Below are positions 1 to 10,214 of a stretch of 64,000 bases of DNA, piece after piece. The notes beneath the pieces are model-generated. The model was not told where the DNA came from, searched no databases, and saw nothing but the letters and a program-made list of their open reading frames with translations. Source of the DNA: JACPNO01 sp963825405 (lineage in GTDB: Bacteria > Acidobacteriota > Terriglobia > Bryobacterales > Bryobacteraceae); the NCBI GenBank assembly GCA_963825405.1, contig CAWGTB010000003.1, positions 124,001-188,000 on the forward strand, written 5' to 3'. The number at the start of each line of letters is the position of its first letter. Positions within the stretch are counted from its first letter, which is position 1. A program made the translations under genes and the position numbers.

Positions 1-160
1 ACGATCTCCCATGGCCCGTCCTCGCTCACCAGGAGGTGGGAGATACGCCACGTGGCCAGCACGGAAAGAACAAACCGGATCCAGAAGCCGGTGTCTGTGC
101 CGGATTGAATGGCAGAGTACGCAATCGCCATGGAAGATTCCCAGCTCGCGGCAAATGAGA

Positions 161-190
161 CCGGGGAAGCCGCGGTTGCCGCTTCCCCGG
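161..190 (-). terminator. Hairpin terminator candidate after the first gene
   Basis: Perfect 10-bp inverted repeat (arms CCGGGGAAGC and GCTTCCCCGG) with a 10-nt loop, 29 bp past the stop codon of the minus-strand gene ending at 219. The stem is GC-rich, as in intrinsic terminators, but the following minus-strand sequence (TCTCATTTGCC) has only a weak T tract, so factor-assisted termination or RNA stabilisation is possible. Confidence 0.5.
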
Positions 191-218
191 AGGTTTGCGC
201 CCGGTAGGGCCAACGTCC

Positions 219-2352
219 CTATTTGTCGCCTCCCGTTTTTTCGGGACACGGCACGGTCAGCGCGAAGGCGATCGACTGCGAGCTGTCGTTTCCGCTCAGC
301 CGGCTCCAGCCGTCCGTGCCGCGGAATGCGCAGTAAAGGTTCACGCCGAAGGCAGCTTGCGGGCAAGTTCCAATGAGCGCCGCCACGGTGTTGTTGAAGT
401 CGACCGGCAAGCCGGGCGATCCGGCGCTGGTGTTGCCACTGGTTGCGGCCACACCTCCGCTGGTTCCGCGTACGACGCCGAGGCTCCAGTCGAGGAAATT
501 GCCGGGCTGATATGCCACGTACTGGATGTCGACGTTGTCGGCCGGGCTGTTGTAATGCAAAATGCCGCATGGATCGGACGCGGTGGAATCGACTGGCGTC
601 GAAACGCCGGGCAGTTGCGCCTGTGTCGGCCGGTTGTCCACGTAGACACTCATAATGAAGCTGTTTCCGCTCACCAGTCCCAGTGTCGAGGCATCCACGG
701 TGTCGATGGTTCCGTCGGACTCAACGGTCGAGGGCACGTAGTAGGTAATGCCTGCGGTGACGATGTTTACAGGATTTCCGCTCGCATCGTAGAGGTCGAG
801 TTTGAGCTGGTAGAGCCCAAATGTGCCTCCAGCGGCGGGTGCTGGTAGCGCCGTAGTCGGGAACTGGGCGTTGGCCAGGTCGTAGGCTGGATTGGGGAAC
901 GCCCAATCGCCGGCCGGCGGCAGGGCCGGTGGAATGGCGAACAGGTTCGGCGTTGTGCCCACGGTTTGCGGACCGAGGGGGTACGGTTTGGTGACCAGCG
1001 TGGTCCCGATGAATTCGTTGTAGTGGCGGCTGATGTCGCCGGTCAGCGGAACCCATTTCAACTGGACCGTATCCCAGTACGAGATCTGGTAATAACTGGC
1101 CAGGCTGTCGTCGAGCAACGAGCTGTCGAACTCGACCCGCGGCAGCAGCAGCCCGCCGAAGGGCGAATCCTCGCCCGCGACAACCGCACCCGCGGCCAGC
1201 CCCAGTTGGCGTTGCCGGCAACAGTGGACTAGCTCCGTAGATCGAACTCAGCGCCACGCCGCCGATCGCGCGGACCAGTACGTAATTTTTGGCCGCGTTG
1301 ATAGGGGCGCACGGCGAGCAGCCCGGGGCGAAAAAGCTGCTGGTGTACAGCGTGACGTCGGTGCCGCACTGGTAGCCCCAGTAGGTGTAGCAGGCAACTG
1401 GCGTCGGGGCGTAAATGGAGATCGACAAATCGAGGAAGCGAATGCTGGCCGTGAAGTAGAGATTCGGATTCGGCGCGAAGCAGCTTACGAAAAGGAAATC
1501 CTCGAAGTGCCCGCAGCGGTCGGTCGTGGTTGTTCCCACCAGGGTCTTGGTGACGAACAGCGGGATCAACTCGCACAACCAGGAGCGAACGATGGGGATA
1601 TATGAGATCAACGACTGGCGGAACGATTCGGCGGTCGTAGTCTGCGCCAGAATTTGCAGACTCGCAAATTCGTGGGATGCCGTCGGGACCGCGGAGAGCG
1701 TCGGCACCGGCTGTGCCAATTCCAGACGCGGGGACAGCGCCGCGATTGCGGAGAATGGCGCCGGATCCGGCGGATTCGGGTTCACCGGGAACACCGGGAC
1801 TTGCGCGAGCGCCGGGTTGATTACGATCTGACGCAGTTTCTCGATGACGGAGATAGGCAGTTTCGGCAGAAGGATTTCGATCGGCTCGACTTCCCAGATC
1901 TGGACCTCCGCGCCGCAGACAGGAAGATCGACCGGCAGGCCGCCGGTGACGACCCTCTTGAGCAGCGTGCCCTGCACAAAGCAGAAACGGATCCAGCAGC
2001 GCCAGATCTCCGGCGGAAGCTCAAATAGCACGGGAGAGATTTTGTCGCCGGGCTGAATGCGCACGAACTGCTCGCTGGCTCCGCGCCGGGTGAGATCGGA
2101 CAGCGTGGGATCCTTGTCACCGGTAACTTCTGGCCCGGCCACAATGCGTACGTCTCGCGCGGATGCGGCCGCGGGAATGTGCAAAACCGTCAAGCCCTGA
2201 TGGCCGATCGCGGCCTTTGCAAGAAAACGGCCTGTGCTGGTGAATGCGTATGCCACCGGCGCAGGAACCTTTTCGCCGGACGACGCCGGCTGCAACGTCA
2301 CGCTAATCTGGATCGGAACCGTGCCGGTTGCACTGCCCTTTGTATCTGCCAT
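219..2352 (-). CDS. Unknown protein of about 710 residues, frameshifted
   Basis: I do not recognise a family. The protein reads in one frame from the ATG at 2352, which has GAGGG seven bases upstream, to about 1200. It then continues in another frame to the stop at 219. An upstream ATG at 2469 is in frame but has no ribosome-binding site. The first part is rich in Pro, Val and aromatic residues, with a Cys-rich stretch near 1300-1400 (including the motif CSPC). The second part looks like beta-rich extracellular sequence with many Tyr, Asn, Gly and Pro. No signal peptide or transmembrane segment is obvious at the chosen start. One base lost or gained in GC-rich sequence near 1190-1205 would restore a single gene. 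A GC hairpin follows the stop. Confidence 0.55.
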
Positions 2353-2787
2353 GGAATTGCCCTCACACGCCCGCCACGGCGCTGCGTGTAGCGGACTTTC
2401 TGGAAGCCGGTCCGGTTCGGGATTCCCGCTTCCGAAAATATCGTGCAAGCGCAGGCTGGGCCGTTTCACGGCACAGAAGCGGATCCGCGCAACTCTAAGG
2501 CTCGCCGGGTAATTTGGGCCGTCTGTTGTAACACGCCGGTATGGTCATCGATCTCTGTCCACGTATGACGACGAATTTCCGGCACTCAGATTGCCACGAA
2601 GCGCGACCCAACGACCGTTGTATATTGTGTCTGCAACTTTTGCGCTTGACAAAGTCCTCTGTTTTGCAGTAAATCTACAGCTACTAGCGCTTGTCAGCAT
2701 AGTTGTTAACAGTTGGGCTGATAGGTGGCAAAACGCCACAGGGGATTGGCCGTTCATTTTCGGCTGAAAGCAGTCAAGGAGAATTGC
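2353..2787. other. Intergenic region between divergent genes
   Basis: About 435 bp separate the start of the unknown minus-strand protein from the receptor gene. I see no further gene. The only ORFs are short and overlap the neighbours. It holds a promoter candidate with a perfect TTGACA at 2646, the small palindrome TGTTAACA near 2704, and a short TGGC/GCCA stem near 2728-2740. The rest shows no clear signal. Confidence 0.5.
2646..2675 (+). promoter_or_regulatory. Sigma-70-type promoter candidate for the receptor-TPR operon
   Basis: A perfect -35 hexamer TTGACA (2646-2651) is followed after 18 bp by the weak -10 candidate TAAATC (2670-2675). It lies about 110 bp upstream of the receptor start. 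The -35 is convincing; the -10 matches only half of the consensus. Confidence 0.35.
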
Positions 2788-5700
2788 ATGAGACTTCGAG
2801 CCCTGTTGCTCGCTACCGCGTTGTTGACCGTTGTCCCTCACGCCGTCGCGCAATCCGTATCCGGTTCCATCACAGGTTCCGTGATCGATCCCTCAGGAGC
2901 GGCCCTTCCCGGCGCTTCGATCGCGGTGGTGAACCAGTCGACGGGCGTTGAAACCCCCACGAAAAGCAACGGCGCAGGCTACTTCAATGCCCCTAACTTG
3001 ATCGCGGGTTCGTACCGGGTCGAGGTGTCGGCGCCTGGATTTAAGTCGATCTCCCGGTCCGACGTTCAGGTGGACATCGGGTCGGTCATTCGCCTCGACT
3101 TCAAGCTTGAGGTTGGCAATGTTCAGGACAAGATCACGGTCAGCGGCGAAGCCCCGTTGCTGCAAGTCGACAAGGTCGAACTCGGCGGCACGGTGACGGA
3201 GAAAGCTCTCTTATCGCTCCCGACCGAGGGCCGCAATCCCACGGCGCTGGCAGCCCTTCAACCAGGCGTAATCATGGGCACCGGCCAGGAAGGTATCCCG
3301 AGCGCCGAGGGTTCTGCGAATTACGGGTTCAGCGTGAATGGCTTGCGCGGACAACAAAACCGGCAGCTTCTGGACGGCGTGGACGATACCGAGGGTGTGA
3401 GCGGCAGCGCCGCGATTGTCCCTTCGACCGACGCTCTGCAGGAATATCAGCTGGTCACCTCAAACTACGACATCGAACTCGGTCAAGTAGGCGGCGGTGT
3501 GCAGATTTTCACCACCAAGTCCGGAACCAACGAGATCCATGGCAGCGCGCATGAGTTCAATCGCGTGAATGCGCTGTTCGCACGTAACCCCTTTACCGAA
3601 CCCGATGGACCGGGCCACTTCGTCTGGAATCAGTTCGGCGGAACGCTGGGCGGCCCCATCAAGAAGAACAAGCTGTTCCTGTTCGGCTATTACGAAGGCG
3701 TTCGCGTCCGGTCCGGCGGCAATGTGCTGACCACGGTTCCCATCGCGCCTTTTCGTACCGGCAATTTCAGCAGCCTGCTGCCCGGCCATGTCATCTACGA
3801 CCCGCTGACCGGCGGGCCCAATGGCGTCGGACGAACCCCGTTCGCCAATAATACGATTCCGACCAACCGGCTCGACCCGAGCGTGCAGGCGATGTTGGCC
3901 GCGATGCCGATGCCGACAATTCCCGGGCAGACGGATAATAATTTTCTTGCGCCGCAGATCAGCCCGCTGAATGAGGATCTGGGCACCATCCGATCGGATT
4001 ATATTCTGACCGACGCCACTCGGATTTTCATTCGCTACACCAGGCAGCAGGGCGCTTCGACCTCAAACGTGCCGGCATACGGATCGCTGATTTTCCCGGG
4101 AAGCAATGTTGCCAACGGCATCAACAATAGCTTGGCAGCTAACGTGACCCACGTTTTCACCCCCAGCCTGGTGTTTGAGGGAAGGTTCGGCTGGACAGAG
4201 AATGACTGGAGCCAGAATGCCCCGGATCAAGCCTCGAACACTTCCGCCAGCTTCGGGCTGCCAGGATTAAACGACGCCTGTACCGCGTGCGGCGGCCTGG
4301 CTGGATTCATCATTGGCGGCCCTGTCGGCGGGTTTTCCTTTGGCAATACAGACCACGCGCATCAGGTGGACAACTACGGCGGCTACAACTTTGTCGGCAT
4401 CACCACATGGACGCATGGTTCGCATACGTTCAAGTTCGGGACTGATGAGCTGTTCGGCTGGCGCGATCGGCGCGACACCTCGTCCCAAGGCGAATATGGC
4501 TGCTTCAACGGTGGAGTTTGCGGCACCAACGGGTTTTCCCAAACCATCACGGGAAGCGCAGGCGTGGCAGGATCAGGATTATCGATGGCCACGTTCTTAC
4601 TCGGAGACGCCAGCGCGTTCGGCCGGGTAATCTACGCGCGCAATCTTCCTCTGGCGCACAACACCCGCACCTCCGCCTTCGCTCAGGACACGTGGCGTGT
4701 TACGCCTCAACTAACCCTCACTCTGGGATTGCGTTGGGATTTCCTTGGCTATCCGACTTCACCCCAACCCGGTGGAATCGCCAACTTCAACTTCTCCAAC
4801 ACCGCTACGATCGTCAGCAGCTACGGGAATTCAAGCGACACGGCCAACGTCAACCAAAATCACAAAGACTTTGCGCCGCGCGTTGGCTTAGCCTATCGCC
4901 TGGGCCAGAAAACCGTGATTCGCGCCGGCTACGCGCGATCTTATGCCATCGGCTTTTATGGCGCGAATTTCGGCGCCATTACGAACGATTGGCCCAATGC
5001 AACTCGCCAGAATTTAAAGCAGAGCGATCTGTACCAACCCGCGCTCACGTTGGCGCAGGGCCCTCCTGCTTTTGTCTCCGGGTTTGACGTTTTGGCGGCT
5101 AACGGAAATCCCGGCCAGTTCCCGACTCCGAACTCGGCCGCATTTGGCACCGACTCCAACAACCCGGACAATTCCATCGACATGTGGAATTTCACGATTC
5201 AGCACCAACTGCCGAGCGACATTACGTTCAGCGTCGGTTATATCGGCAATGCGCAGCGCCACCTGTTTTACAGGCGCGATTACAACGCCGTCCTTCCCGG
5301 ACCGGGTGCTGACCTCGATTCGCGGCGCCCCTACGATTCCTTCGGATTTACTACGAATGCCTATAATCAGAGCAATCAAAGCAGCTCCGGTTATCAGGCT
5401 CTGCAGGTGAGCGCTCAAAAACGTTACTCCAAGGGATTGTCATTCACCAGTTCCTTCACCTGGGGGCATTCCTACGACTTTGGCACCCATAACGCCTTTG
5501 ATCCGTTCAACACGAATCTTGACAGGGCGCTCCAGGACACCGATCGAAAGTTCGTATTCGTGTTCAGTCACGTTTGGGAACTGCCTTTTGGCCCTGGCAA
5601 GCGGTTTTTGAACTCCAACGGACCGTCGAAGCAAATCTTTGGTGGATGGCAACTTTCGGGAATCGAGACTTTCGAATCCGGGCTGCCCTTCACGCCGGTT

Positions 5701-6081
5701 CTCGGCGACTCATCCTCGCTCAATTCCGATTGCTGCACGCTCCGGCCCGATATTATCGGAGATCCGAACGTGTCCAATCAAAACCGGGCCATGTGGTTTA
5801 ACCCCGCTGCATTCAGCGTGCCCGCTCCGTACATCTTTGGAGATTCCGGCCGGAATATCCTCCGTGGGCCGGGGCTGTACCGCGTGGACCTGGCGTTGAT
5901 GAAGTACTTCCAGTTTAAGGAACACGGCAGACTGGAGATCCAGGCGGAGGCTTTTAACGCCTTTAACCACACGAATCTCGCCAATCCAAACGCTACTGTA
6001 GACTCTTCGACCGCAGGACAGATTACCGGAATCAGCGACCTCATGCGAAGGTTCCAGCTCAGTGCTACGATACGTTTTTGA
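2788..6081 (+). CDS. Oar-like TonB-dependent receptor with carboxypeptidase-regulatory domain
   Basis: Outer-membrane receptor/transporter of the large Oar-like type expanded in Acidobacteriota; substrate unknown. The ATG at 2788 is chosen because AAGGAG lies seven bases upstream and a signal peptide ending HAVAQ follows directly; an upstream in-frame ATG at 2725 lacks both. Residues of about 25-110 form the carboxypeptidase-regulatory (CarboxypepD_reg) fold, with the typical opening GSVIDPSGAALPGA. A plug-like region follows (about 120-260, with PTEGRNPTALAALQPG), then a long beta barrel. The protein ends in Ile-Arg-Phe, and a terminal aromatic residue is the usual outer-membrane assembly signal. 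At 1097 residues it is normal for the family and intact. Its stop overlaps the start of the TPR gene, so the two are probably co-translated. Confidence 0.9.
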   Translation: MRLRALLLATALLTVVPHAVAQSVSGSITGSVIDPSGAALPGASIAVVNQSTGVETPTKSNGAGYFNAPNLIAGSYRVEVSAPGFKSISRSDVQVDIGSVIRLDFKLEVGNVQDKITVSGEAPLLQVDKVELGGTVTEKALLSLPTEGRNPTALAALQPGVIMGTGQEGIPSAEGSANYGFSVNGLRGQQNRQLLDGVDDTEGVSGSAAIVPSTDALQEYQLVTSNYDIELGQVGGGVQIFTTKSGTNEIHGSAHEFNRVNALFARNPFTEPDGPGHFVWNQFGGTLGGPIKKNKLFLFGYYEGVRVRSGGNVLTTVPIAPFRTGNFSSLLPGHVIYDPLTGGPNGVGRTPFANNTIPTNRLDPSVQAMLAAMPMPTIPGQTDNNFLAPQISPLNEDLGTIRSDYILTDATRIFIRYTRQQGASTSNVPAYGSLIFPGSNVANGINNSLAANVTHVFTPSLVFEGRFGWTENDWSQNAPDQASNTSASFGLPGLNDACTACGGLAGFIIGGPVGGFSFGNTDHAHQVDNYGGYNFVGITTWTHGSHTFKFGTDELFGWRDRRDTSSQGEYGCFNGGVCGTNGFSQTITGSAGVAGSGLSMATFLLGDASAFGRVIYARNLPLAHNTRTSAFAQDTWRVTPQLTLTLGLRWDFLGYPTSPQPGGIANFNFSNTATIVSSYGNSSDTANVNQNHKDFAPRVGLAYRLGQKTVIRAGYARSYAIGFYGANFGAITNDWPNATRQNLKQSDLYQPALTLAQGPPAFVSGFDVLAANGNPGQFPTPNSAAFGTDSNNPDNSIDMWNFTIQHQLPSDITFSVGYIGNAQRHLFYRRDYNAVLPGPGADLDSRRPYDSFGFTTNAYNQSNQSSSGYQALQVSAQKRYSKGLSFTSSFTWGHSYDFGTHNAFDPFNTNLDRALQDTDRKFVFVFSHVWELPFGPGKRFLNSNGPSKQIFGGWQLSGIETFESGLPFTPVLGDSSSLNSDCCTLRPDIIGDPNVSNQNRAMWFNPAAFSVPAPYIFGDSGRNILRGPGLYRVDLALMKYFQFKEHGRLEIQAEAFNAFNHTNLANPNATVDSSTAGQITGISDLMRRFQLSATIRF

Positions 6082-7694
6082 TGGGGAAGTGTGCGGTCCT
6101 GTGTTTAGTTCTTCTGGGCTGCGCGGTTGCGCAGCCCACTCCCGATCCTCTAGCCGAAGGCATTGCTCTTCTTAGAAAAGGCGACCCCGAGCACGCGGTT
6201 GCCCTCCTCCGCCGCGCAGTCGAACTAAAACCTGATTCCGCCCCGGCTCACAATTACTATGGCTTCGCCCTGGGGCAGGGGGGCGCGGTCGATCAAGCCA
6301 TCGAGGAATTCCGCAAGGCCCTCAAGATCGATCCCCGCTATCCGGATGCTCTCTACAATCTCGGCGCCGCGCTCACCATTCAAAACCAGTACACTGCGGC
6401 GATTCAGAATCTACAGGCTGCGGTGGCCCTTCGCCCGGATTTTCCTGAAGCATATTTCCAGTTGGCTAACGCCTTGACGGAGCGCGGCGAGCTTGCCGAT
6501 GCCATCGTAGCGCTGCAGAAAGCCATCCGCTCGAAGCCGGCCATGGCCCAGGCGCACACCCAGCTTGCGCTGCTTTATTCCAGGACTGGGGATACGCAAG
6601 GGGCGGTCAGCGAATTCCGCCGGAGTGCCGCCCTTCAGCCGCGTTCCGCCGAAGCCCACAACAACTTGGGGGTGGCGTTGGACCAGGCTGCAGACCTGGC
6701 GGGCGCCATCGAAGAATTCCAACGAGCCCTGGCGAGCGACGCCAAATTCGTTCCCGGGATATTGAATCTGGCCCAGGCCATGCGCGACCAGGGCAACCTT
6801 CCCGCCGCCATCGAGAATTACCGGAAGGCTCTGGCGATCGACCCTGGCTCGGCCGCCGCGCACGCCGATCTCGGCTTTACCCTGAAGCGCAGCGATCGCC
6901 TCAAAGAAGCGTTAGAGGAGCTGTCTCTCGCCCTGCGTATTGCGCCGGACGTTGCCCGCACTCATTTCTATATGGCCGAAGTCCTGACCCAAATGGGAGA
7001 CTCCGCAGGCGCGATGAAGCACTACGAGCGAGCGGCCCGCCTCAGCCCCAGGGATGTGGAGTTCCGCCTTAAATACGGCATTCTGCTGGCCCAGAAATCG
7101 CCCAGGGAAGGGGCTATCGAACTGCGGGAAGCCTCGCGCCTGGATCCGAACAGCTCTGAAGTCCTGAGCGCGCTAGGTGCCGCGCTGCGCAGGGCGGGCG
7201 ATACGCAGGAGGCCGGCGAGGTCTTTCAACGCTCTCGCGAGGCGTCCGCGATTGCGGCCCGGCGTTCGGAGGCGCGGCTCGAAACCAATAAGGCGATCGA
7301 TCTCCTGAAGAAAGGCCAGATCGCGGAAGCCATCGAGGCTTTGCGTACTGCGCTCACGGCCGAGCCGGATTTTGCGGATGCCAACCATTACATGGGGATC
7401 GCGTGCAGTGCGGAAAAAAAATGGCTGGAGGCGAATCGGGCGTTCAACGCCGCCGTTCAAGCCAGTCCGGGGAATCCGGAGATTCATTTCAATTTCGGCG
7501 TGTCACTGGAGAAACAAGGCGACTGGGCGGGCGCCGCGCGGGAGTTCGAGAAAGTGGTTTCACTTCGACCCGGTCAGGCCCAGGCTGCGTGCCAAATGGC
7601 CGGCGCCCTATTGCGCGCCGGGGAGCCGGACCGCGCCCGGACAGCGCTGCAGCGCGCCAGAGAACTCGGTCCATGTAACGTCAGCCAGCTTTGA
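6081..7694 (+). CDS. Exported tetratricopeptide-repeat protein
   Basis: Protein of 537 residues made almost entirely of tandem 34-residue TPR units, a scaffold for protein-protein contact. The repeats are clear from about residue 20 to the end, for example LGAALTIQNQYTAAIQNLQ and LGVALDQAADLAGAIEEFQ. A short hydrophobic N-terminus ends either in a possible lipobox (LLGC) or an Ala-X-Ala-type site (AVAQ), so it should be exported. The ATG overlaps the stop of the receptor gene by one base (TGATG), indicating translational coupling. A large receptor followed by a TPR protein recurs in this phylum; an accessory role for the receptor is inference. It ends three bases before the convergent GntR gene. 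Confidence 0.85.
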   Translation: MGKCAVLCLVLLGCAVAQPTPDPLAEGIALLRKGDPEHAVALLRRAVELKPDSAPAHNYYGFALGQGGAVDQAIEEFRKALKIDPRYPDALYNLGAALTIQNQYTAAIQNLQAAVALRPDFPEAYFQLANALTERGELADAIVALQKAIRSKPAMAQAHTQLALLYSRTGDTQGAVSEFRRSAALQPRSAEAHNNLGVALDQAADLAGAIEEFQRALASDAKFVPGILNLAQAMRDQGNLPAAIENYRKALAIDPGSAAAHADLGFTLKRSDRLKEALEELSLALRIAPDVARTHFYMAEVLTQMGDSAGAMKHYERAARLSPRDVEFRLKYGILLAQKSPREGAIELREASRLDPNSSEVLSALGAALRRAGDTQEAGEVFQRSREASAIAARRSEARLETNKAIDLLKKGQIAEAIEALRTALTAEPDFADANHYMGIACSAEKKWLEANRAFNAAVQASPGNPEIHFNFGVSLEKQGDWAGAAREFEKVVSLRPGQAQAACQMAGALLRAGEPDRARTALQRARELGPCNVSQL

Positions 7695-7697
7695 GTG

Positions 7698-8393
7698 CTA
7701 GTCGAGAGAAGGTGTCAGGTCGGGAACAAAAAGCGGAGATGGAATCTGAATCCGCAGGCTGTCAAAGAGCTCGCTGAAATATTCTTCGACAAGTTTTTCC
7801 ACCCGTGATACCGGTGCGGTCAAAATCATTTCGACATATTGTTCGTGGTTCTGATAGCGGTGTTGCAACGGCATTTGCGAGGAGTAGGTCCGGGCGACGA
7901 CGAAGATGTAGGGGTTCATCACGTTCATTAAGGTTCGGTAGAGCGGTTCCCGATTAGCCAGCCGCCAGATCGTTTTGTGCAGTTCCATGTCGGCCTGCAA
8001 GAAACGCTCCTCATCGCCCTTGGCAGCCGCGGATTTCAACTGCTTCAACGCCTGACGCAGGGTTGCTTCGCCTTCCTTAGTGAGCTCCTCGCGAAGGTAT
8101 CGAACGCACAAGCCTTCCAACTTCGCCCGCATGCTAAAAACCACTTCGATGGATTCTGAAGAAATGTCGCGGATAAACGTCCCGCGCCGCGGCACGGTAA
8201 GAATCAAGCCGTCGCGCTCCAACCGCAGAAGAGCCTCGCGGACAGGCCCGCGGCTGCAGTGCAACTGCTTGGCCAGATCCTCTTCGATTACCCGCTCGCG
8301 CGGCTTCAGCGCGCCGCCATATATCGCCTTGCGAATATGCTGTTCTACACGAACGCTCGCCGACTCACGCGACTTGGCGCCAGGTTGCTTCAC
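7698..8393 (-). CDS. GntR-family regulator with FCD ligand domain
   Basis: Transcription factor of 231 residues. Residues of about 12-80 are the winged helix-turn-helix, with the family pattern LKPRERVIEEDLAKQL, SRGPVREALLRLERDGL and PRRGTFI. Residues of about 90-220 are an all-helical FCD domain, which in this subfamily binds small carboxylic acids, often through a metal held by Asp and His residues (here AKLEG, DMELHKTIW and NHEQYVEMI). The gene is divergent from the CRTAC1-type gene, and a strong palindrome lies in the shared upstream region, so it probably controls itself and the 8.5-12.2 kb genes. It is tail-to-tail with the TPR gene. The ligand cannot be read from sequence. Confidence 0.9.
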   Translation of the reverse strand: MKQPGAKSRESASVRVEQHIRKAIYGGALKPRERVIEEDLAKQLHCSRGPVREALLRLERDGLILTVPRRGTFIRDISSESIEVVFSMRAKLEGLCVRYLREELTKEGEATLRQALKQLKSAAAKGDEERFLQADMELHKTIWRLANREPLYRTLMNVMNPYIFVVARTYSSQMPLQHRYQNHEQYVEMILTAPVSRVEKLVEEYFSELFDSLRIQIPSPLFVPDLTPSLD

Positions 8394-8433
8394 AGATGAA
8401 CAATCGTGCTAATCTTGGCACATCGAAAACACG

Positions 8434-8455
8434 TCGTCAACGATCCTGTTGACGA
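8434..8455. promoter_or_regulatory. Palindromic operator candidate between GntR and CRTAC1 genes
   Basis: Perfect 8-bp inverted repeat, TCGTCAAC and GTTGACGA, separated by six bases. It sits between the divergent regulator (start at 8393) and the GTG start proposed for the next gene (8475). Position and symmetry suit a dimeric GntR regulator. An RNA hairpin is the alternative. Confidence 0.5.
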
Positions 8456-8474
8456 AATTGTATCGAAGGATCGA

Positions 8475-10214
8475 GTGTCGCACAAATCTCGCGTTCAGGC
8501 TGAAATAGCATTACTGCGGCGCTCTTTTCTCATCCAGGCGATGCTCGGCCTGGGACCGCTTTTTCCCGCGCGTTTAGGCGGCGCCCCACCTGATGACTAT
8601 CCCGTTCATTTTGAAGACGTCGCCGCCAGAGCCGGGCTAACCGTTCCCACCACTTACGGGGGCACATCCGAAAATCGCTATATTCTGGAAACAACAGGGT
8701 GCGGCGCGGCTTTTTTCGACTATGACAACGACGGCTGGCTGGACCTCTTCCTGGTCAATGGCACGACCCTCAATGCCAGCCAGACTGCTCCGCCCTCCAA
8801 CCGGCTGCTCCGGAATAATCGCGATGGCACATTTACCGATGTAACCCGCCAGGCCGGCCTGACACGGTCCGGCTGGGGTCAAGGCATTTGCATCGGCGAC
8901 TATGACAACGACGGCCACGATGACATTTTCATTACTTACTGGGGCCAGAACGTGCTGTACCACAACAATGGAGACGGCACTTTTACCGACGTCACGGCGA
9001 AATCCGGGCTGCTGACGAAGACAACATCCTGGGGGGCGGGTTGCGCGTTCCTCGATTACGACGGCGACGGCTTGCTCGACCTGTTCGTCAGCAACTATAT
9101 CGATTTCGATCCCAAAACTGCCCCCCTTCCGGGCACCGGCGCCTGCCAGTTTCAGGGCATGCCCGTCAACTGTGGGCCGCAAGGGCTGCCGCGCGCGCGC
9201 AACTATCTGTTTCACAACAACGGCGACGGCACATTCTCCGACGTCACCATGAAGAGCGGCATCGGCAAGGCTCCGCGGAGCTACGGCCTGGGCGTGCTGG
9301 TTGCCGATTTCGATAACGATGGCCGCCCGGATATCTATGTCGCCAACGACAGCGACATGAGTTACTTATTCTGGAACAACGGCGACGGCACGTTCACTGA
9401 AGGCGGTTTGGAGGCCGGCGTGGCCACCAGTCTCGACGGCAGAAATCAGTCGGGAATGGGGGTCGCCGCCGCCGACTACGATTGTGATGGCTTTCTCGAT
9501 ATTTTCAAAACCAACTTCTCCGATGATCTCCCGAATCTTTACCGCAATTTGGGCAAACGCTCCTTCGAAGAGGTAACTCAAGCCGCTGGGCTGGTGGCCT
9601 ATACGCGCCTGTTGGGCTGGGGTTGTGGCTTCTTCGACCTGAACAACGATGGCTGGGCCGATATCCTCTACGTGAACGGGCACGTTTATCCGGAACTGGA
9701 GCGCGTGAACGGGCCGACCCACTACAAACAGCCCAAGGTGCTCTATGAAAACCTGGGCAATGGAAAATTTCGCAATGTCTCGGCACTCGCCGGACCGGCC
9801 ATAGTGGCCCCGGCCAGCGCGCGCGGCTGCGCTTTCGGCGACTTCGACAACGACGGCCTGATCGATGTGGTCGTGAATCCAATCAACGCGACGCCGCAGT
9901 TGCTTCACTGCTCATCCAAAACGGGCAACAACTGGATACTGTTCAAGCTGGTGGGTACCAAATCGAACCGCAGCGCCATCGGCGCGCGCGTGCAATGCGT
10001 CACCGGAGACCACAAACAGATCGATGAAGTGCGCAGCGGCGGAAGCTTCTATTCCCAGAGCGACCTGCGCTTACACTTCGGTCTTGGGAAGGCTGCTCGC
10101 GTCGACAAAATTGAAATTCGCTGGCCCTCGGGACACATCGATAGCTATACGAATCTGCCCGTGAATGGAATTTGGAAGATTACTGAAGGCAGCGCGAAGC
10201 CCATCAAGATATGA
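8475..10214 (+). CDS. CRTAC1-type protein with FG-GAP repeats and ASPIC/UnbV domain, Tat-exported
   Basis: Extracytoplasmic beta-propeller protein of about 579 residues. It has at least six calcium-binding FG-GAP/VCBS loops of the form DYDNDGWLD, DYDNDGHDD and DFDNDGRPD, each near a NNGDGTFTDVT strand. A C-terminal ASPIC/UnbV domain follows (SNRSAIGARVQ, RSGGSFYSQSDLRLHFGLG). I choose the GTG at 8475 because AAGGA lies just upstream, it places the palindrome outside the gene, and a twin-arginine signal (RRSFLIQ) follows soon after; an ATG at 8406 is the alternative. Biochemical function is unknown for the family. It overlaps the next gene by four bases. Two paralogues occur later in the window, at 46950 and 55308. 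Confidence 0.85.
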   Translation: MSHKSRVQAEIALLRRSFLIQAMLGLGPLFPARLGGAPPDDYPVHFEDVAARAGLTVPTTYGGTSENRYILETTGCGAAFFDYDNDGWLDLFLVNGTTLNASQTAPPSNRLLRNNRDGTFTDVTRQAGLTRSGWGQGICIGDYDNDGHDDIFITYWGQNVLYHNNGDGTFTDVTAKSGLLTKTTSWGAGCAFLDYDGDGLLDLFVSNYIDFDPKTAPLPGTGACQFQGMPVNCGPQGLPRARNYLFHNNGDGTFSDVTMKSGIGKAPRSYGLGVLVADFDNDGRPDIYVANDSDMSYLFWNNGDGTFTEGGLEAGVATSLDGRNQSGMGVAAADYDCDGFLDIFKTNFSDDLPNLYRNLGKRSFEEVTQAAGLVAYTRLLGWGCGFFDLNNDGWADILYVNGHVYPELERVNGPTHYKQPKVLYENLGNGKFRNVSALAGPAIVAPASARGCAFGDFDNDGLIDVVVNPINATPQLLHCSSKTGNNWILFKLVGTKSNRSAIGARVQCVTGDHKQIDEVRSGGSFYSQSDLRLHFGLGKAARVDKIEIRWPSGHIDSYTNLPVNGIWKITEGSAKPIKI

